Shown here piece after piece: positions 43,986-52,159 of a stretch of 64,000 nucleotides of DNA (its first letter is position 1; every line of letters begins with the position of its first letter). The position numbers and the translations under genes were made by a program. Origin of the DNA: an uncultured Butyricicoccus sp. Lineage in GTDB: Bacteria > Bacillota > Clostridia > Oscillospirales > Butyricicoccaceae. The notes under the pieces were generated by a model, which was not told the origin of the DNA, did not search any database, and saw only the letters and a program-made list of their open reading frames with translations. The stretch is taken from positions 62,001 to 126,000 of the forward strand of contig CALWBL010000003.1 in assembly GCA_944376065.1 (NCBI GenBank), given 5' to 3'.

Positions 43986-44022
43986 TCGGAGTTGTACTGG
44001 CATCGCCTTGTCCAGGCTCCGA
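43986..44022 (+). promoter_or_regulatory. Stem-loop in the amtB 5' leader
   Basis: TCGGAG (43986-43991) pairs with CTCCGA (44017-44022), and inside it CTGG (43997-44000) pairs with CCAG (44012-44015). The 11-nt loop ends just before the AAAGGA ribosome site. Possibly regulatory; class unknown. Confidence 0.4.
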
Positions 44023-44045
44023 CGAATGAAAGGAACGTGAAACTT

Positions 44046-45287
44046 ATGAATAGTGGCGATACTGCTTTTATGCTCATTTCGGCTGCATTGGTGTTCTTTA
44101 TGACCCCAGGCCTCGCCTTCTTCTATGGAGGTCTTGTGAGAAGAAAAAATGTAGTCAACACAATGATGGCCTGCGTTGCAATGATGGGTCTGGCCATTGT
44201 CATGTGGACGCTATTCGGCTATTCGCTAGCGTTTGGCGGTAACCACGGCGGTGTGATTGGCGATTTGCGCTGGTTCGGCCTTAACGGCGTAGGCATGGAT
44301 GTAGGCCCGTATGCTGATAACATCCCACACTTGGTATTCTGTGCTTTCCAGATGATGTTTGCGGTCATCACTCCAGCGTTGCTGACCGGTGCGCTAGTCG
44401 GCCGAATGCGCTTTAAGGCGCTTTTCCTGTTTGTTACGCTGTGGTCTATAGTGGTATATTATCCGCTGGCACATATGGTTTGGGGTGAGGGCGGCTTCCT
44501 CGCATCGATTGGTTCAATAGACTTTGCAGGTGGCAATGTTGTACATATCAGCTCGGGCGTAAGCGCGCTTGTTATGGCAATCATTCTGGGTCGCCGTCGT
44601 GGCTACGAGCACACGGTCTACCGAGTACATAACATACCATTTGTTGTGCTGGGTGCGACCATGCTGTGGTTTGGCTGGTTTGGATTTAATGCAGGCAGTG
44701 CGCTTGCGGCAGACGGTCTGGCAGCACACGCATTTATGACATCAGGTATCGCTTCTGCGACCGCTATGCTAGTCTGGATGCTTCTCGATGTCATCAAGGA
44801 TAAACACCCCACGCTGGTCGGTGCTTCGACCGGTTTGGTGATTGGTTTGGTCGCAATCACACCGGGTGCGGGCTTTGTTCCGATGTGGGCGTCATTCATC
44901 ATTGGCGGACTTGTCAGCCCAATTTGCTACTTCGGTGTGGCGTTTATAAAGAAAAAACTAAAAATCGACGATGCGTTGGATGCTTTCGGTTGCCACGGTC
45001 TGGGAGGCTTGTGGGGAGGCATTGCGACTGGCATCTTCGGCATGACCTCAATAAACGATGTAGCACAGTGGAACGGCCTTGCTTTCGGTGAGACCCGTCT
45101 GTTTGTGGCGCAGTTGATGGGTATTGTGGTAACTATCGCAGTAGCAGTGGTCGGTACACTGATTTGTGCAGGCATTGTCAGTCTGATAACTCCACTGCGT
45201 GTATCTGAGCGCGATGAGCAGATTGGTCTGGACATCACGCAGCATGGTGAAAACGCATACCCTAGCTTCAATGGCTTGGATCAATAA
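44046..45287 (+). CDS. amtB: Ammonium transporter AmtB
   Basis: 413 residues with eleven predicted TM segments. Start at the ATG 44046 (MNSGDTAFMLISAALVFFMTPGLAFFYGGLV, the usual N-terminus, here split: MNSGDTAFML and TPGLAFFYGG). A longer frame from 43974 lacks support. Conserved pore residues appear in FAGGNVVHISSGVSALVMA (His168-type) and DAFGCHGLGGLWGG (His318-type). It transports ammonium and is coupled to the PII gene 15 nt downstream. Base composition is more GC-rich than surrounding genes. Confidence 0.95.
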   Translation: MNSGDTAFMLISAALVFFMTPGLAFFYGGLVRRKNVVNTMMACVAMMGLAIVMWTLFGYSLAFGGNHGGVIGDLRWFGLNGVGMDVGPYADNIPHLVFCAFQMMFAVITPALLTGALVGRMRFKALFLFVTLWSIVVYYPLAHMVWGEGGFLASIGSIDFAGGNVVHISSGVSALVMAIILGRRRGYEHTVYRVHNIPFVVLGATMLWFGWFGFNAGSALAADGLAAHAFMTSGIASATAMLVWMLLDVIKDKHPTLVGASTGLVIGLVAITPGAGFVPMWASFIIGGLVSPICYFGVAFIKKKLKIDDALDAFGCHGLGGLWGGIATGIFGMTSINDVAQWNGLAFGETRLFVAQLMGIVVTIAVAVVGTLICAGIVSLITPLRVSERDEQIGLDITQHGENAYPSFNGLDQ

Positions 45288-45302
45288 GGGGGGGAAAGTA
45301 AT

Positions 45303-45662
45303 ATGATGATTAAAGTTGAGGCTATCATTCGCGAGGAAAAGTTTGAAGATGTCAAGGCAGCACTAGATGCGATTGGTGTAAATGGTCTAACTGTTTCACA
45401 AGTTATGGGCTGTGGTATGCAGCGCGGCTGCAAGGAAGTCGTGCGTGGCATGGAAGTCGATTTGAAGATGCATCCAAAGATTAAGTTCGAGATTGTTGTT
45501 TCCTCGGAGGAATGGGAGAAAAAGGTCATTGACACCATCCAGAAAGCGGCATTTACTGGAGAGCCGGGTGATGGCAAAATCTTTACATACGAGATTAAGA
45601 CAGCTTATAAAATCCGTACTAAAGAAACTGGATACGACGCCATACAGGCAACCAACAACTAA
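45303..45662 (+). CDS. glnK: PII nitrogen-regulatory protein (GlnK/GlnB family)
   Basis: 119 residues. Start IKVEAIIREEKFEDVKAALD, T-loop GCGMQRGCKEVVRGMEVDL and B-loop GEPGDGKIFTYEI give a clear PII. In the T-loop the usual E-x-Y-R-G is EVVRG: the tyrosine uridylylated in proteobacteria is replaced by valine. Signal input must then be by ATP/ADP/2-oxoglutarate binding alone. Linked to amtB, which it should block under nitrogen excess. Confidence 0.94.
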   Translation: MMIKVEAIIREEKFEDVKAALDAIGVNGLTVSQVMGCGMQRGCKEVVRGMEVDLKMHPKIKFEIVVSSEEWEKKVIDTIQKAAFTGEPGDGKIFTYEIKTAYKIRTKETGYDAIQATNN

Positions 45663-45692
45663 GTCATGAAAGGGCATTAATATATTCCCCAA

Positions 45693-45726
45693 AAAAAGCG
45701 TATCGTATGCTTGACGATGCGCTTTT
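45693..45726 (+). terminator. Terminator of amtB-glnK
   Basis: AAAGCGTATCGT - loop - ACGATGCGCTTTTCT, with one bulge/mismatch. Confidence 0.8.
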
Positions 45727-45921
45727 CTATTTGCCCTTATAATTTACACCAATCTATAGACCAATTTTAATATGGATTATGAGACAAGACGCATGGTATC
45801 CTTTTGGTAACTACGGCACAATAAAGTGCTTACTTTACAAATTTTCTTTACGGAGCTATTATAATTTTGCAAGCAAAAAATTGCAATCTCAATATCAATT
45901 TTAAATAGGAGGTTTTTAACA

Positions 45922-46323
45922 ATGAACGAAGTTGTGAAGTTTTTGCAGGAGAATCCAATCCAATATCTTGCTACCATTGGTAGGGACGGAAAAGCCAAAT
46001 GTCGACCTTTCATGTTCTCCGGAGAGAAGAACGGTAAGCTGTGGTTCTGCACCAACAACCAAAAAGATGTATACAAAGATATGCAGGCAAACCCATATGT
46101 GGAGGTTTCTGTATCCAGTCCGGCTTATGCATGGATTAGACTGAATGGCAAGGCCGTGTTTGAGAACAACATGGACGTGAAAGAGATGTGCATCAAAAAC
46201 CCAATCGTCAAGGGACAGTATAACACCGCCGACAATCCCATCTTTGAAGTGTTTTACTTAGCAGATGCCCATGCAGTGATTGCCGATTTCTCTGGTAATC
46301 CTCCTAAAGAGTATAACTTGTAA
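45922..46323 (+). CDS. Pyridoxamine 5'-phosphate oxidase-like flavin-binding protein
   Basis: 133 residues with the split-barrel PNPOx fold: FLQENPIQYLATIGRDGKAKCRPFMF, LWFCTNNQKDVYKDMQANPYVEVS and a terminal VIADFSGNPPKEYNL. Such stand-alone proteins bind FMN or F420-like cofactors and are often annotated as putative PNPOx; a true PdxH role is unlikely because phosphate-binding residues of PdxH are not seen. AGGAGG precedes the ATG. Monocistronic. Confidence 0.88.
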   Translation: MNEVVKFLQENPIQYLATIGRDGKAKCRPFMFSGEKNGKLWFCTNNQKDVYKDMQANPYVEVSVSSPAYAWIRLNGKAVFENNMDVKEMCIKNPIVKGQYNTADNPIFEVFYLADAHAVIADFSGNPPKEYNL

Positions 46324-46766
46324 GAAAAATTTATATAGGTTTTCAGAGCAGGGCAGGATGTAAATCCACACCTGCGGTAAAGTCGGCAAGCAAGTAGGCA
46401 TGAGCTAGTGCAATTCTGGGGCTGACAGTAATAGTCTGGGTTACAGAAAACAAGCAAAGCTACCCTGTATTTGGGCAGGGTGGCTTTAATCTAAAGCAAA
46501 ATTCAAATGTGAAGGAAGTAACAAATTATTTTATTCTGCTTCCATTGTTTGAAACGTTTATGCCATTGTATGTTTTGATTGCTTTATTTTTTATAAGGTA
46601 ACATCGCCCAGTTAAAAAAGATAAAATCGTGCATGAGTATAACAGAATTCTTATTGGATGCTTCGTTCTATACCACGGGTATATCAATAATGTCATTGTT
46701 CACTCAATGAGCCATGCCATAAATTAGCATATTTAATAACTTTCTAGCGAAAAGAGGTGGTATAGT
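46324..46766. other. Intergenic region with a terminator
   Basis: A hairpin AAAGCTACCCTG - 8 nt - CAGGGTGGCTTTAAT at 46457-46490 looks like a terminator. The 46340-46450 part is GC-richer than the flanks and could be a structured RNA, but no known class is recognised. Nothing else is seen. Confidence 0.4.
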
Positions 46767-47612
46767 TTGGAACGGAACAAGATAGAAGAATTGGTTGAGC
46801 ATCTTGAAAGCTCTGATGCGATTGTTATAGGAGCTGGTGCTGGCTTATCCACATCAGCGGGATTCACTTACACTGGGGAGCGGTTTCAGCATTATTTCTC
46901 GGATTTTATTGCTAAATATCATTTTTCAGATATGTACTCTGGAGGCTTTTATCCTTTTGAAACACTGGAAGAACATTGGGCATATTGGAGCAGATATATT
47001 TTCTGCAATCGTTATATGGATGCCCCAAAACCAATCTATAACGATTTGCTATACTTGGTGCGGGACAAAGATTATTTCGTACTGACTACTAATGTGGATC
47101 ATCAGTTTCAAAAAGCGGGATTTGATAAGCGCAGGCTATTTTATACGCAAGGCGATTATGGACTTTGGCAATGTATGGAGCCTTGCCATCAAAAGACGTA
47201 TGATAATGAAGAAACAGTCCTGAAGATGGTTGCTGAACAGAAACATATGTGTATACCATCAGAGCTGGTTCCACATTGTCCTGTCTGCGGAAAACCTATG
47301 ACGATGAACTTGCGTAGCGACAATACTTTTGTTGAGGACGACGGCTGGCATTGGGCCGCTGAACGCTATTCCGATTTTCTGCACTGCCATGACGGACTTA
47401 AAGTGCTGTATTTAGAGCTTGGAGTAGGAGCCAACACGCCCACAATCATAAAGTATCCTTTTTGGAGAATGACCTATTCAAATCGCAACGCTGTTTATGC
47501 CTGTATCAATTTGGGTGAGGCGTTTGCACCATCAGAAATCAGCAGACGCTCAATTTGTATCAATGATGATATTGGAAATGTGCTCTCTTTGGCAAAGAAG
47601 GTGAAAGTATGA
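46767..47612 (+). CDS. SirTM-type sirtuin (macrodomain-linked, class M)
   Basis: 281 residues. NAD-binding IVIGAGAGLSTSAGF (20-34), FVLTTNVDHQFQKAGF, the zinc ribbon CPVCGKPM with an earlier CMEPCH pair, and LYLELGVGANTP. This is the SirTM group, which in S. aureus/S. pyogenes ADP-ribosylates a lipoylated GcvH-like carrier rather than deacetylating. The TTG start has AAGAGGTGG 8 nt upstream. It overlaps the macrodomain gene by 4 nt, the hallmark of this pair. The usual partners GcvH-L and LplA2 are absent here. Confidence 0.9.
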   Translation: MERNKIEELVEHLESSDAIVIGAGAGLSTSAGFTYTGERFQHYFSDFIAKYHFSDMYSGGFYPFETLEEHWAYWSRYIFCNRYMDAPKPIYNDLLYLVRDKDYFVLTTNVDHQFQKAGFDKRRLFYTQGDYGLWQCMEPCHQKTYDNEETVLKMVAEQKHMCIPSELVPHCPVCGKPMTMNLRSDNTFVEDDGWHWAAERYSDFLHCHDGLKVLYLELGVGANTPTIIKYPFWRMTYSNRNAVYACINLGEAFAPSEISRRSICINDDIGNVLSLAKKVKV

Positions 47613-48400
47613 CACAAGAAGAAAGAAGGATTTACCTCATTCGGGAATTGCAACATGAGATGCCCCAATACAAAGATATCGTACTTTCTGATAATGATGA
47701 GGAACAATGGAAGGTTTTACGCTCATTGTTTAATGTTCGTCCACCATATCCAGCTTCCAGTGATTTTCTGAAAATACAGGATGAATATTTATCAGAAATG
47801 ATTCGGCAAAGGGGAATTGTGGAAGCCAATGACTTGCCAAGGACAAAAAGCAATCCGAATATCACGCTTTGGCAGGGGGATATTACAACTCTGCGCTGTG
47901 ATGCGATTGTAAATGCTGCGAATAGCGCTCTATTGGGGTGTTGGCAACCTTGCCATTCTTGTATTGACAACATTGTTCACTCACTTTCTGGTGTTCAACT
48001 TAGAATCAAATGCAACGAGATTATGCAGGCACAGGGCTATGAAGAAGAAACCGGAACAGCAAAAATCACTCCTGCCTACAATCTTCCATGTAAATATGTG
48101 CTGCATACAGTCGGACCGATTATTTCAGGACCGCTTTGTAAAAATGATTGTGACCTGTTAGCAAGTTGCTACCAATCTTGCTTGGAGCTTGCAGTAGCAA
48201 ATGGTGTCAAGTCTATTGCCTTTTGCTGCATTTCAACCGGTGTTTTTCATTTTCCACAGCAGCAGGCGGCTGAAATTGCGATAAAAACAGTAAAACAATT
48301 CCTTGAAGCAGACAGCTCGATTCGCCAAGTAATCTTCAATGTATTTACAGACAAGGACTTAGCGATTTATCAAAAATTGCTCAACGAAATACAATTGTGA
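47609..48400 (+). CDS. Zinc-containing macrodomain protein (ADP-ribosyl hydrolase)
   Basis: 263 residues. A helical N-terminal extension (about 1-75) precedes a macrodomain: NITLWQGDITTLRCDAIVNAANS, LGCWQPCHSCIDNIVH (zinc-ligand Cys/His loop of the SirTM-linked class), VLHTVGPI and ISTGVFHFPQQQAAEIA. It should remove the ADP-ribose added by the neighbouring SirTM. ATGA overlap implies coupled translation. Confidence 0.92.
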   Translation: MTQEERRIYLIRELQHEMPQYKDIVLSDNDEEQWKVLRSLFNVRPPYPASSDFLKIQDEYLSEMIRQRGIVEANDLPRTKSNPNITLWQGDITTLRCDAIVNAANSALLGCWQPCHSCIDNIVHSLSGVQLRIKCNEIMQAQGYEEETGTAKITPAYNLPCKYVLHTVGPIISGPLCKNDCDLLASCYQSCLELAVANGVKSIAFCCISTGVFHFPQQQAAEIAIKTVKQFLEADSSIRQVIFNVFTDKDLAIYQKLLNEIQL

Positions 48401-48438
48401 GTAAATCAGAAACGCAATGTAAATCTTTTGAAAATCTG

Positions 48439-48467
48439 TTGACAGAAAAGAAATTATACCGTATAAT
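48439..48467 (+). promoter_or_regulatory. Perfect sigma-A promoter before the Ca2+-ATPase leader
   Basis: TTGACA (48439-48444), 17-nt spacer, TATAAT (48462-48467): full consensus. Confidence 0.88.
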
Positions 48468-48473
48468 CGTAGC

Positions 48474-48616
48474 AACATACATTTTGAGGAAGGAATTTAG
48501 ACTGTAATCATGGACGACGGCGACCGAAGTAACACTTATTATTGTAAACTGAATAGATTTAATATATAGGCATAATCTGCGTCTAACATTCGGACGGCGG
48601 ATTGTGCCTTTTTGTG
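48474..48616 (+). ncRNA. Attenuator-like leader of the P-type ATPase gene, with leader ORF
   Basis: A leader of about 95 nt is followed by a strong terminator: AGGCATAATCTGC (from 48568) pairs with GCGGATTGTGCCT, then TTTTT. A 19-codon frame (48510-48569, MDDGDRSNTYYCKLNRFNI) has its stop codon exactly at the base of the terminator stem, a layout seen in translation-coupled attenuators. The family downstream is often under the yybP-ykoY manganese riboswitch, but its core motif is not visible here. Class unknown. Confidence 0.5.
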
Positions 48617-48691
48617 TTTCTTTTTGTTGATCACCGCTGAAATGTGGTCAAAAATATAAATTATATCAAAGAAAGGAGTGATTTATCCAAT

Positions 48692-51346
48692 ATGGATAAT
48701 CACAAACGAGTGCCTTGGCACGCACAGAAACTTACAGAGGTCTATCAAACTTTAAATACCTCTGAGGAAGGATTAAGTGATGCTGAGGCTGCTGAAAGAC
48801 TCAGAAAAAATGGGCGAAATGAATTGCGTTCAAAACCGCCAAAAACAATTCTTCAAATGCTGAAAGTGCAAATTATTGATCCGATGGTATTGATTTTGAT
48901 TGGAGCAGCGACATTCTCAGCCATTTTGCAGGAATGGACAGAAGCAGCAGTTATCTTCACTATCGTTATAGTCAATGCAATCATTGGTATTGTACAGGAA
49001 AAGAAAGCACAATCTTCGCTTGAAGCTCTGCGCAATATGAGCGCTCCCACAGCCCGTGTATTGAGACAGGGAGAGGAAAGCATTATCCCCGCTAGCGAAC
49101 TGGTTACAGGAGATATTGTAATGCTTAGTGACGGAGATATGGTTCCGGCTGATTTGCGACTGATTGACTGTGCAAATTTAAAAGTGCAGGAGGCTTCATT
49201 AACGGGTGAATCCGTACCGTCTGAAAAACAGGTCAAAGATATTTTACCGGAGGATTGCCCACTCGGTGACCGCAGTAATATGGCATACACATCTGCTATT
49301 GTAACTTATGGACGTGCAACCGGTGTTGTAGTCGCAACTGGTATGAATACCGAAGTAGGCAATATAGCCGGTATGCTGGACAATGAAGATAGTACAGATA
49401 CACCGTTAAAACGCAAGCTGAATGCGGTTGGTAAAACTCTTACCGTAGTTGGTCTAATCGTTTGCGTTTTGATTTTCGCCATTGGTGCGTTGTACCAGCG
49501 ACCGCTTATCCCGCAATTTCTTGTTGCAATTTCTCTGGCAATTTCAATTATTCCGGAAGGACTGCCTGCAACAGCTACTATTGTGATGGCACTAGGTGTG
49601 CAGCGTATGGCGAAGAAAAATGCTCTGATACGAAAACTGCCCGCAGTAGAAACTTTGGGAAGCGCTACGGTGATTTGTTCTGATAAAACCGGAACTCTCA
49701 CTTTGAATAAAATGACGGTGACACATATCGCAGTTAATGGCGATTTTGAGACAGGTAAAACCACACTGGTAGAAAATGCCTCACGGCAGCACCCCGAGGT
49801 ATATAGAGAACTAGTCTATGCTGCTGCCCTTTGTAATGACGCAAGCCTTGACCCAGACCGAAAAGGTGAGATTATTGGAGACCCAACTGAAGGCGCGTTG
49901 ATTTATATGGCACAGGCATTTGGAATTGACCATGAAACTTTGGAAGATGAATACCCTCGTGTGTTTGAGCAGCCATTTGACTCTGATAGAAAGCGCATGA
50001 CAACAGTACATCAAATTGACAACAATTGGATTGCATACACAAAGGGTGCAGTAGACGAAATGCTGTCTCTATGCACACACATTTTAACTTCAAAAGGAGT
50101 ATGCCCAATCACAGAATCAGACAAAGCCAATATTACAAAACTTTGCCTTGCCATGTCAGAAAACGCTCTGCGCGTACTCGGATTTGCCATGCGTTCCTTG
50201 CCAGTTCTGCCAGCGGACGATGATGAAAATGTAGAGTTTGACCTAACATTTATCGGCGTAACTGGTATGATAGACCCACCACGAAAGGAAGTGGCAGAGT
50301 CTGTACGCACTTGCCGTCAAGCTGGAATTCGAACGATTATGATTACAGGCGACCATAAAATAACAGCTCTTGCTATTGCAAAAGAACTGGATATATACCG
50401 AGATGGCGATACAGTAATTTCTGGTGATGAGCTTGATAATATGACAGATGATGAACTTGATGGTGTTGTTAAGACGACCACCGTTTTTTCCCGTGTGTCG
50501 CCTGCTGATAAACTGCGTATCATTCAAAGCCTAAAACGCACCGGTGAAGTTGCTGCTATGACAGGCGATGGTGTAAATGACTCTCCTGCGTTAAAAGCAG
50601 CGGACATTGGTGTTTCTATGGGCATTACTGGAACAGATGTAGCAAAAGATGCATCGGATATGATTTTGCTGGATGATAGTTTTACTACGATTGCTTATGC
50701 TATCAAAGAGGGACGTCGGGTCTACCGTAATATTCAGAAAGTAATCCAGTTTCTATTGGTAGGTAATATTGCGGAAATTTTGACATTGTTTATTGCTACA
50801 CTGTTTAACTGGAATGCACCTTTGCTGGCCGTTCATATTCTCTGGGTAAATTTAGCTACGGCTACGCTTCCTGCTCTGGCTTTAGGAGTTGACCCCGCAA
50901 GTAAAAATATTATGAAACATAAGCCAGTCAAATCAGGAACATTATTTGAAAAAGACTTGGTGCGTCGTGTGATTACACAGGGTATTTTTGTGGCGGCGAT
51001 GACAACTTGCGCTTATTGGAGTGGAGCAGCAATAGGCAACCACATAACAGGTCAAACGATGGCTTTCTGCGTACTGGCATTTTCACAAATGCTGCGTGCC
51101 TTTAATCAGCGTTCAAATACAGAACCTATATGGGTACGAGCAGAAGGAATAAATCCATGGTTGATTATCTCATTTGTCGCTTCGGCGTTTCTAATGGCGT
51201 GTATTTTGTTTATTCCTGCTTTGAGAAACGCATTTCAGCTTACTCTACTGAATGGTACACAGTGGCTGATTGTAATTGGCCTATCTTTGCTTTCTATCAT
51301 TCAAGTTGAAATTGTAAAATTTGCGAAACGAATTTATAGCAAATAA
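48692..51346 (+). CDS. P-type calcium-transporting ATPase (P2A)
   Basis: 884 residues from the ATG at 48692; an upstream GTG at 48644 has no ribosome site. N-terminal cation-ATPase domain, actuator motif LTGESVPSEK, TM4 IPEGLPATA (Ca2+/Mn2+ site), phosphorylation site CSDKTGTLTLNKMT, ATP-binding KGAVDEML, and hinge TGDGVNDSPALKAADIG. Ten TM helices expected; TM6 has VNLATATLPALALGVDP. It exports or sequesters Ca2+ or Mn2+. It lies behind the attenuator-like leader. Confidence 0.93.
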   Translation: MDNHKRVPWHAQKLTEVYQTLNTSEEGLSDAEAAERLRKNGRNELRSKPPKTILQMLKVQIIDPMVLILIGAATFSAILQEWTEAAVIFTIVIVNAIIGIVQEKKAQSSLEALRNMSAPTARVLRQGEESIIPASELVTGDIVMLSDGDMVPADLRLIDCANLKVQEASLTGESVPSEKQVKDILPEDCPLGDRSNMAYTSAIVTYGRATGVVVATGMNTEVGNIAGMLDNEDSTDTPLKRKLNAVGKTLTVVGLIVCVLIFAIGALYQRPLIPQFLVAISLAISIIPEGLPATATIVMALGVQRMAKKNALIRKLPAVETLGSATVICSDKTGTLTLNKMTVTHIAVNGDFETGKTTLVENASRQHPEVYRELVYAAALCNDASLDPDRKGEIIGDPTEGALIYMAQAFGIDHETLEDEYPRVFEQPFDSDRKRMTTVHQIDNNWIAYTKGAVDEMLSLCTHILTSKGVCPITESDKANITKLCLAMSENALRVLGFAMRSLPVLPADDDENVEFDLTFIGVTGMIDPPRKEVAESVRTCRQAGIRTIMITGDHKITALAIAKELDIYRDGDTVISGDELDNMTDDELDGVVKTTTVFSRVSPADKLRIIQSLKRTGEVAAMTGDGVNDSPALKAADIGVSMGITGTDVAKDASDMILLDDSFTTIAYAIKEGRRVYRNIQKVIQFLLVGNIAEILTLFIATLFNWNAPLLAVHILWVNLATATLPALALGVDPASKNIMKHKPVKSGTLFEKDLVRRVITQGIFVAAMTTCAYWSGAAIGNHITGQTMAFCVLAFSQMLRAFNQRSNTEPIWVRAEGINPWLIISFVASAFLMACILFIPALRNAFQLTLLNGTQWLIVIGLSLLSIIQVEIVKFAKRIYSK

Positions 51347-51364
51347 AATCAAGATAGTAAACGG

Positions 51365-51403
51365 TAAAGATGAGTGGCGTGTACTGCGCTGCTCATCTTT
51401 TTA
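51365..51403 (+). terminator. Terminator of the ATPase gene
   Basis: AAAGATGAGTGGCG - loop - GCGCTGCTCATCTTTTT, stem with a small internal bulge. Confidence 0.85.
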
Positions 51404-51421
51404 AATTTTCTGGAGGTATTT

Positions 51422-51618
51422 GTGATAAGAATTTTTAAAAAAATAGACAGGTGTATACTTGTGCAACATAATATGATATAATTACTTCATCTGTATCAAA
51501 TGATAGAGCCCAAAAAATTGGAATTTGTTTTGTAGAAAAAAACAAAGGATTTTATATGTGGATTGATACTAAATATCAAAGACAAGAGGAAAAGCCTAAT
51601 ACAGGAAAGTACCGATAA
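51422..51618 (+). pseudogene. Small frameshifted gene remnant
   Basis: TGGAGG at 51412 precedes a GTG start with IRIFKKIDRCILVQHNMI and a stop near 51481. A shifted frame then continues YDIITSSVSNDRAQKIGICF, VEKNKGFYMWIDTKYQR and ends at 51618. Together this looks like a small gene of about 65 codons broken by a frameshift. No family recognised. Confidence 0.4.
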
Positions 51619-51656
51619 ATTAAGAAAATACAGTCAATTCAAGGAGTTTTAGACAG

Positions 51657-52109
51657 ATGATTAGAATACTATTCGTTTGCCACGGCAATATTTGCCGTAG
51701 CCCAATGGCAGAATTTGTTATGCGTGATATGGTTAATAAATCAGGCTTAGCTGATAAGTTTGAAATTGCATCAGCAGCCACTAGTACAGAAGAGATTGGA
51801 AATCCTGTATATCCTCCAGTTAAGAGGTTATTATCAGGATATGGGATTTCATGCGACGGAAAAACCGCAAGACAAATGACTAAGAAAGATTACGATAAAT
51901 ATGATATGATAATAGGTATGGATAGTGCTAATTATCGTAATATTAACCGAATTTGTGGTGGTGATAGTAAAAATAAAATATATCTTTTAATGGATTTTAC
52001 TTCTTCGCCACATGATGTAGCAGACCCATGGTATACAAGAAATTTTGACACGACATGGGAGGATATAAATGAAGGTTGTAAAGCACTTTTAAATAAAATT
52101 ATAGATTAA
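51657..52109 (+). CDS. Low-molecular-weight protein tyrosine phosphatase
   Basis: 150 residues. P-loop VCHGNICRSPMAE (C8-x5-R14-S) at the very N-terminus and the general-acid loop DPWYTRNFDTTW (Asp in D-P). Removes phosphate from tyrosine residues, or from arginine in some Firmicute members; this one has Ile at the position before the second Cys, as in tyrosine phosphatases. Monocistronic between terminators. Confidence 0.93.
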   Translation: MIRILFVCHGNICRSPMAEFVMRDMVNKSGLADKFEIASAATSTEEIGNPVYPPVKRLLSGYGISCDGKTARQMTKKDYDKYDMIIGMDSANYRNINRICGGDSKNKIYLLMDFTSSPHDVADPWYTRNFDTTWEDINEGCKALLNKIID

Positions 52110-52112
52110 ATA

Positions 52113-52150
52113 AAAAATGGTATTTTCACAAAAGTGAAAATACCATTTTT
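52113..52150. terminator. Bidirectional terminator between phosphatase and MATE gene
   Basis: AAAAATGGTATTTTCAC - AAAA - GTGAAAATACCATTTTT: perfect 17-bp stem. Confidence 0.92.
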
Positions 52151-52159
52151 AAATTGCAG

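Noticed and set aside
46324..46460. Group II intron or known riboswitch fragment
   Set aside because: GC-richer stretch looked structured, but no domain V, aptamer core or other conserved motif could be found.
48474..48616. yybP-ykoY manganese riboswitch
   Set aside because: The conserved core segments of that class are not visible in the leader, so only an unclassified attenuator is claimed.
49306..49764. 152-codon minus-strand ORF inside the Ca2+-ATPase gene
   Set aside because: Overlaps conserved P-type ATPase motifs in the other strand.
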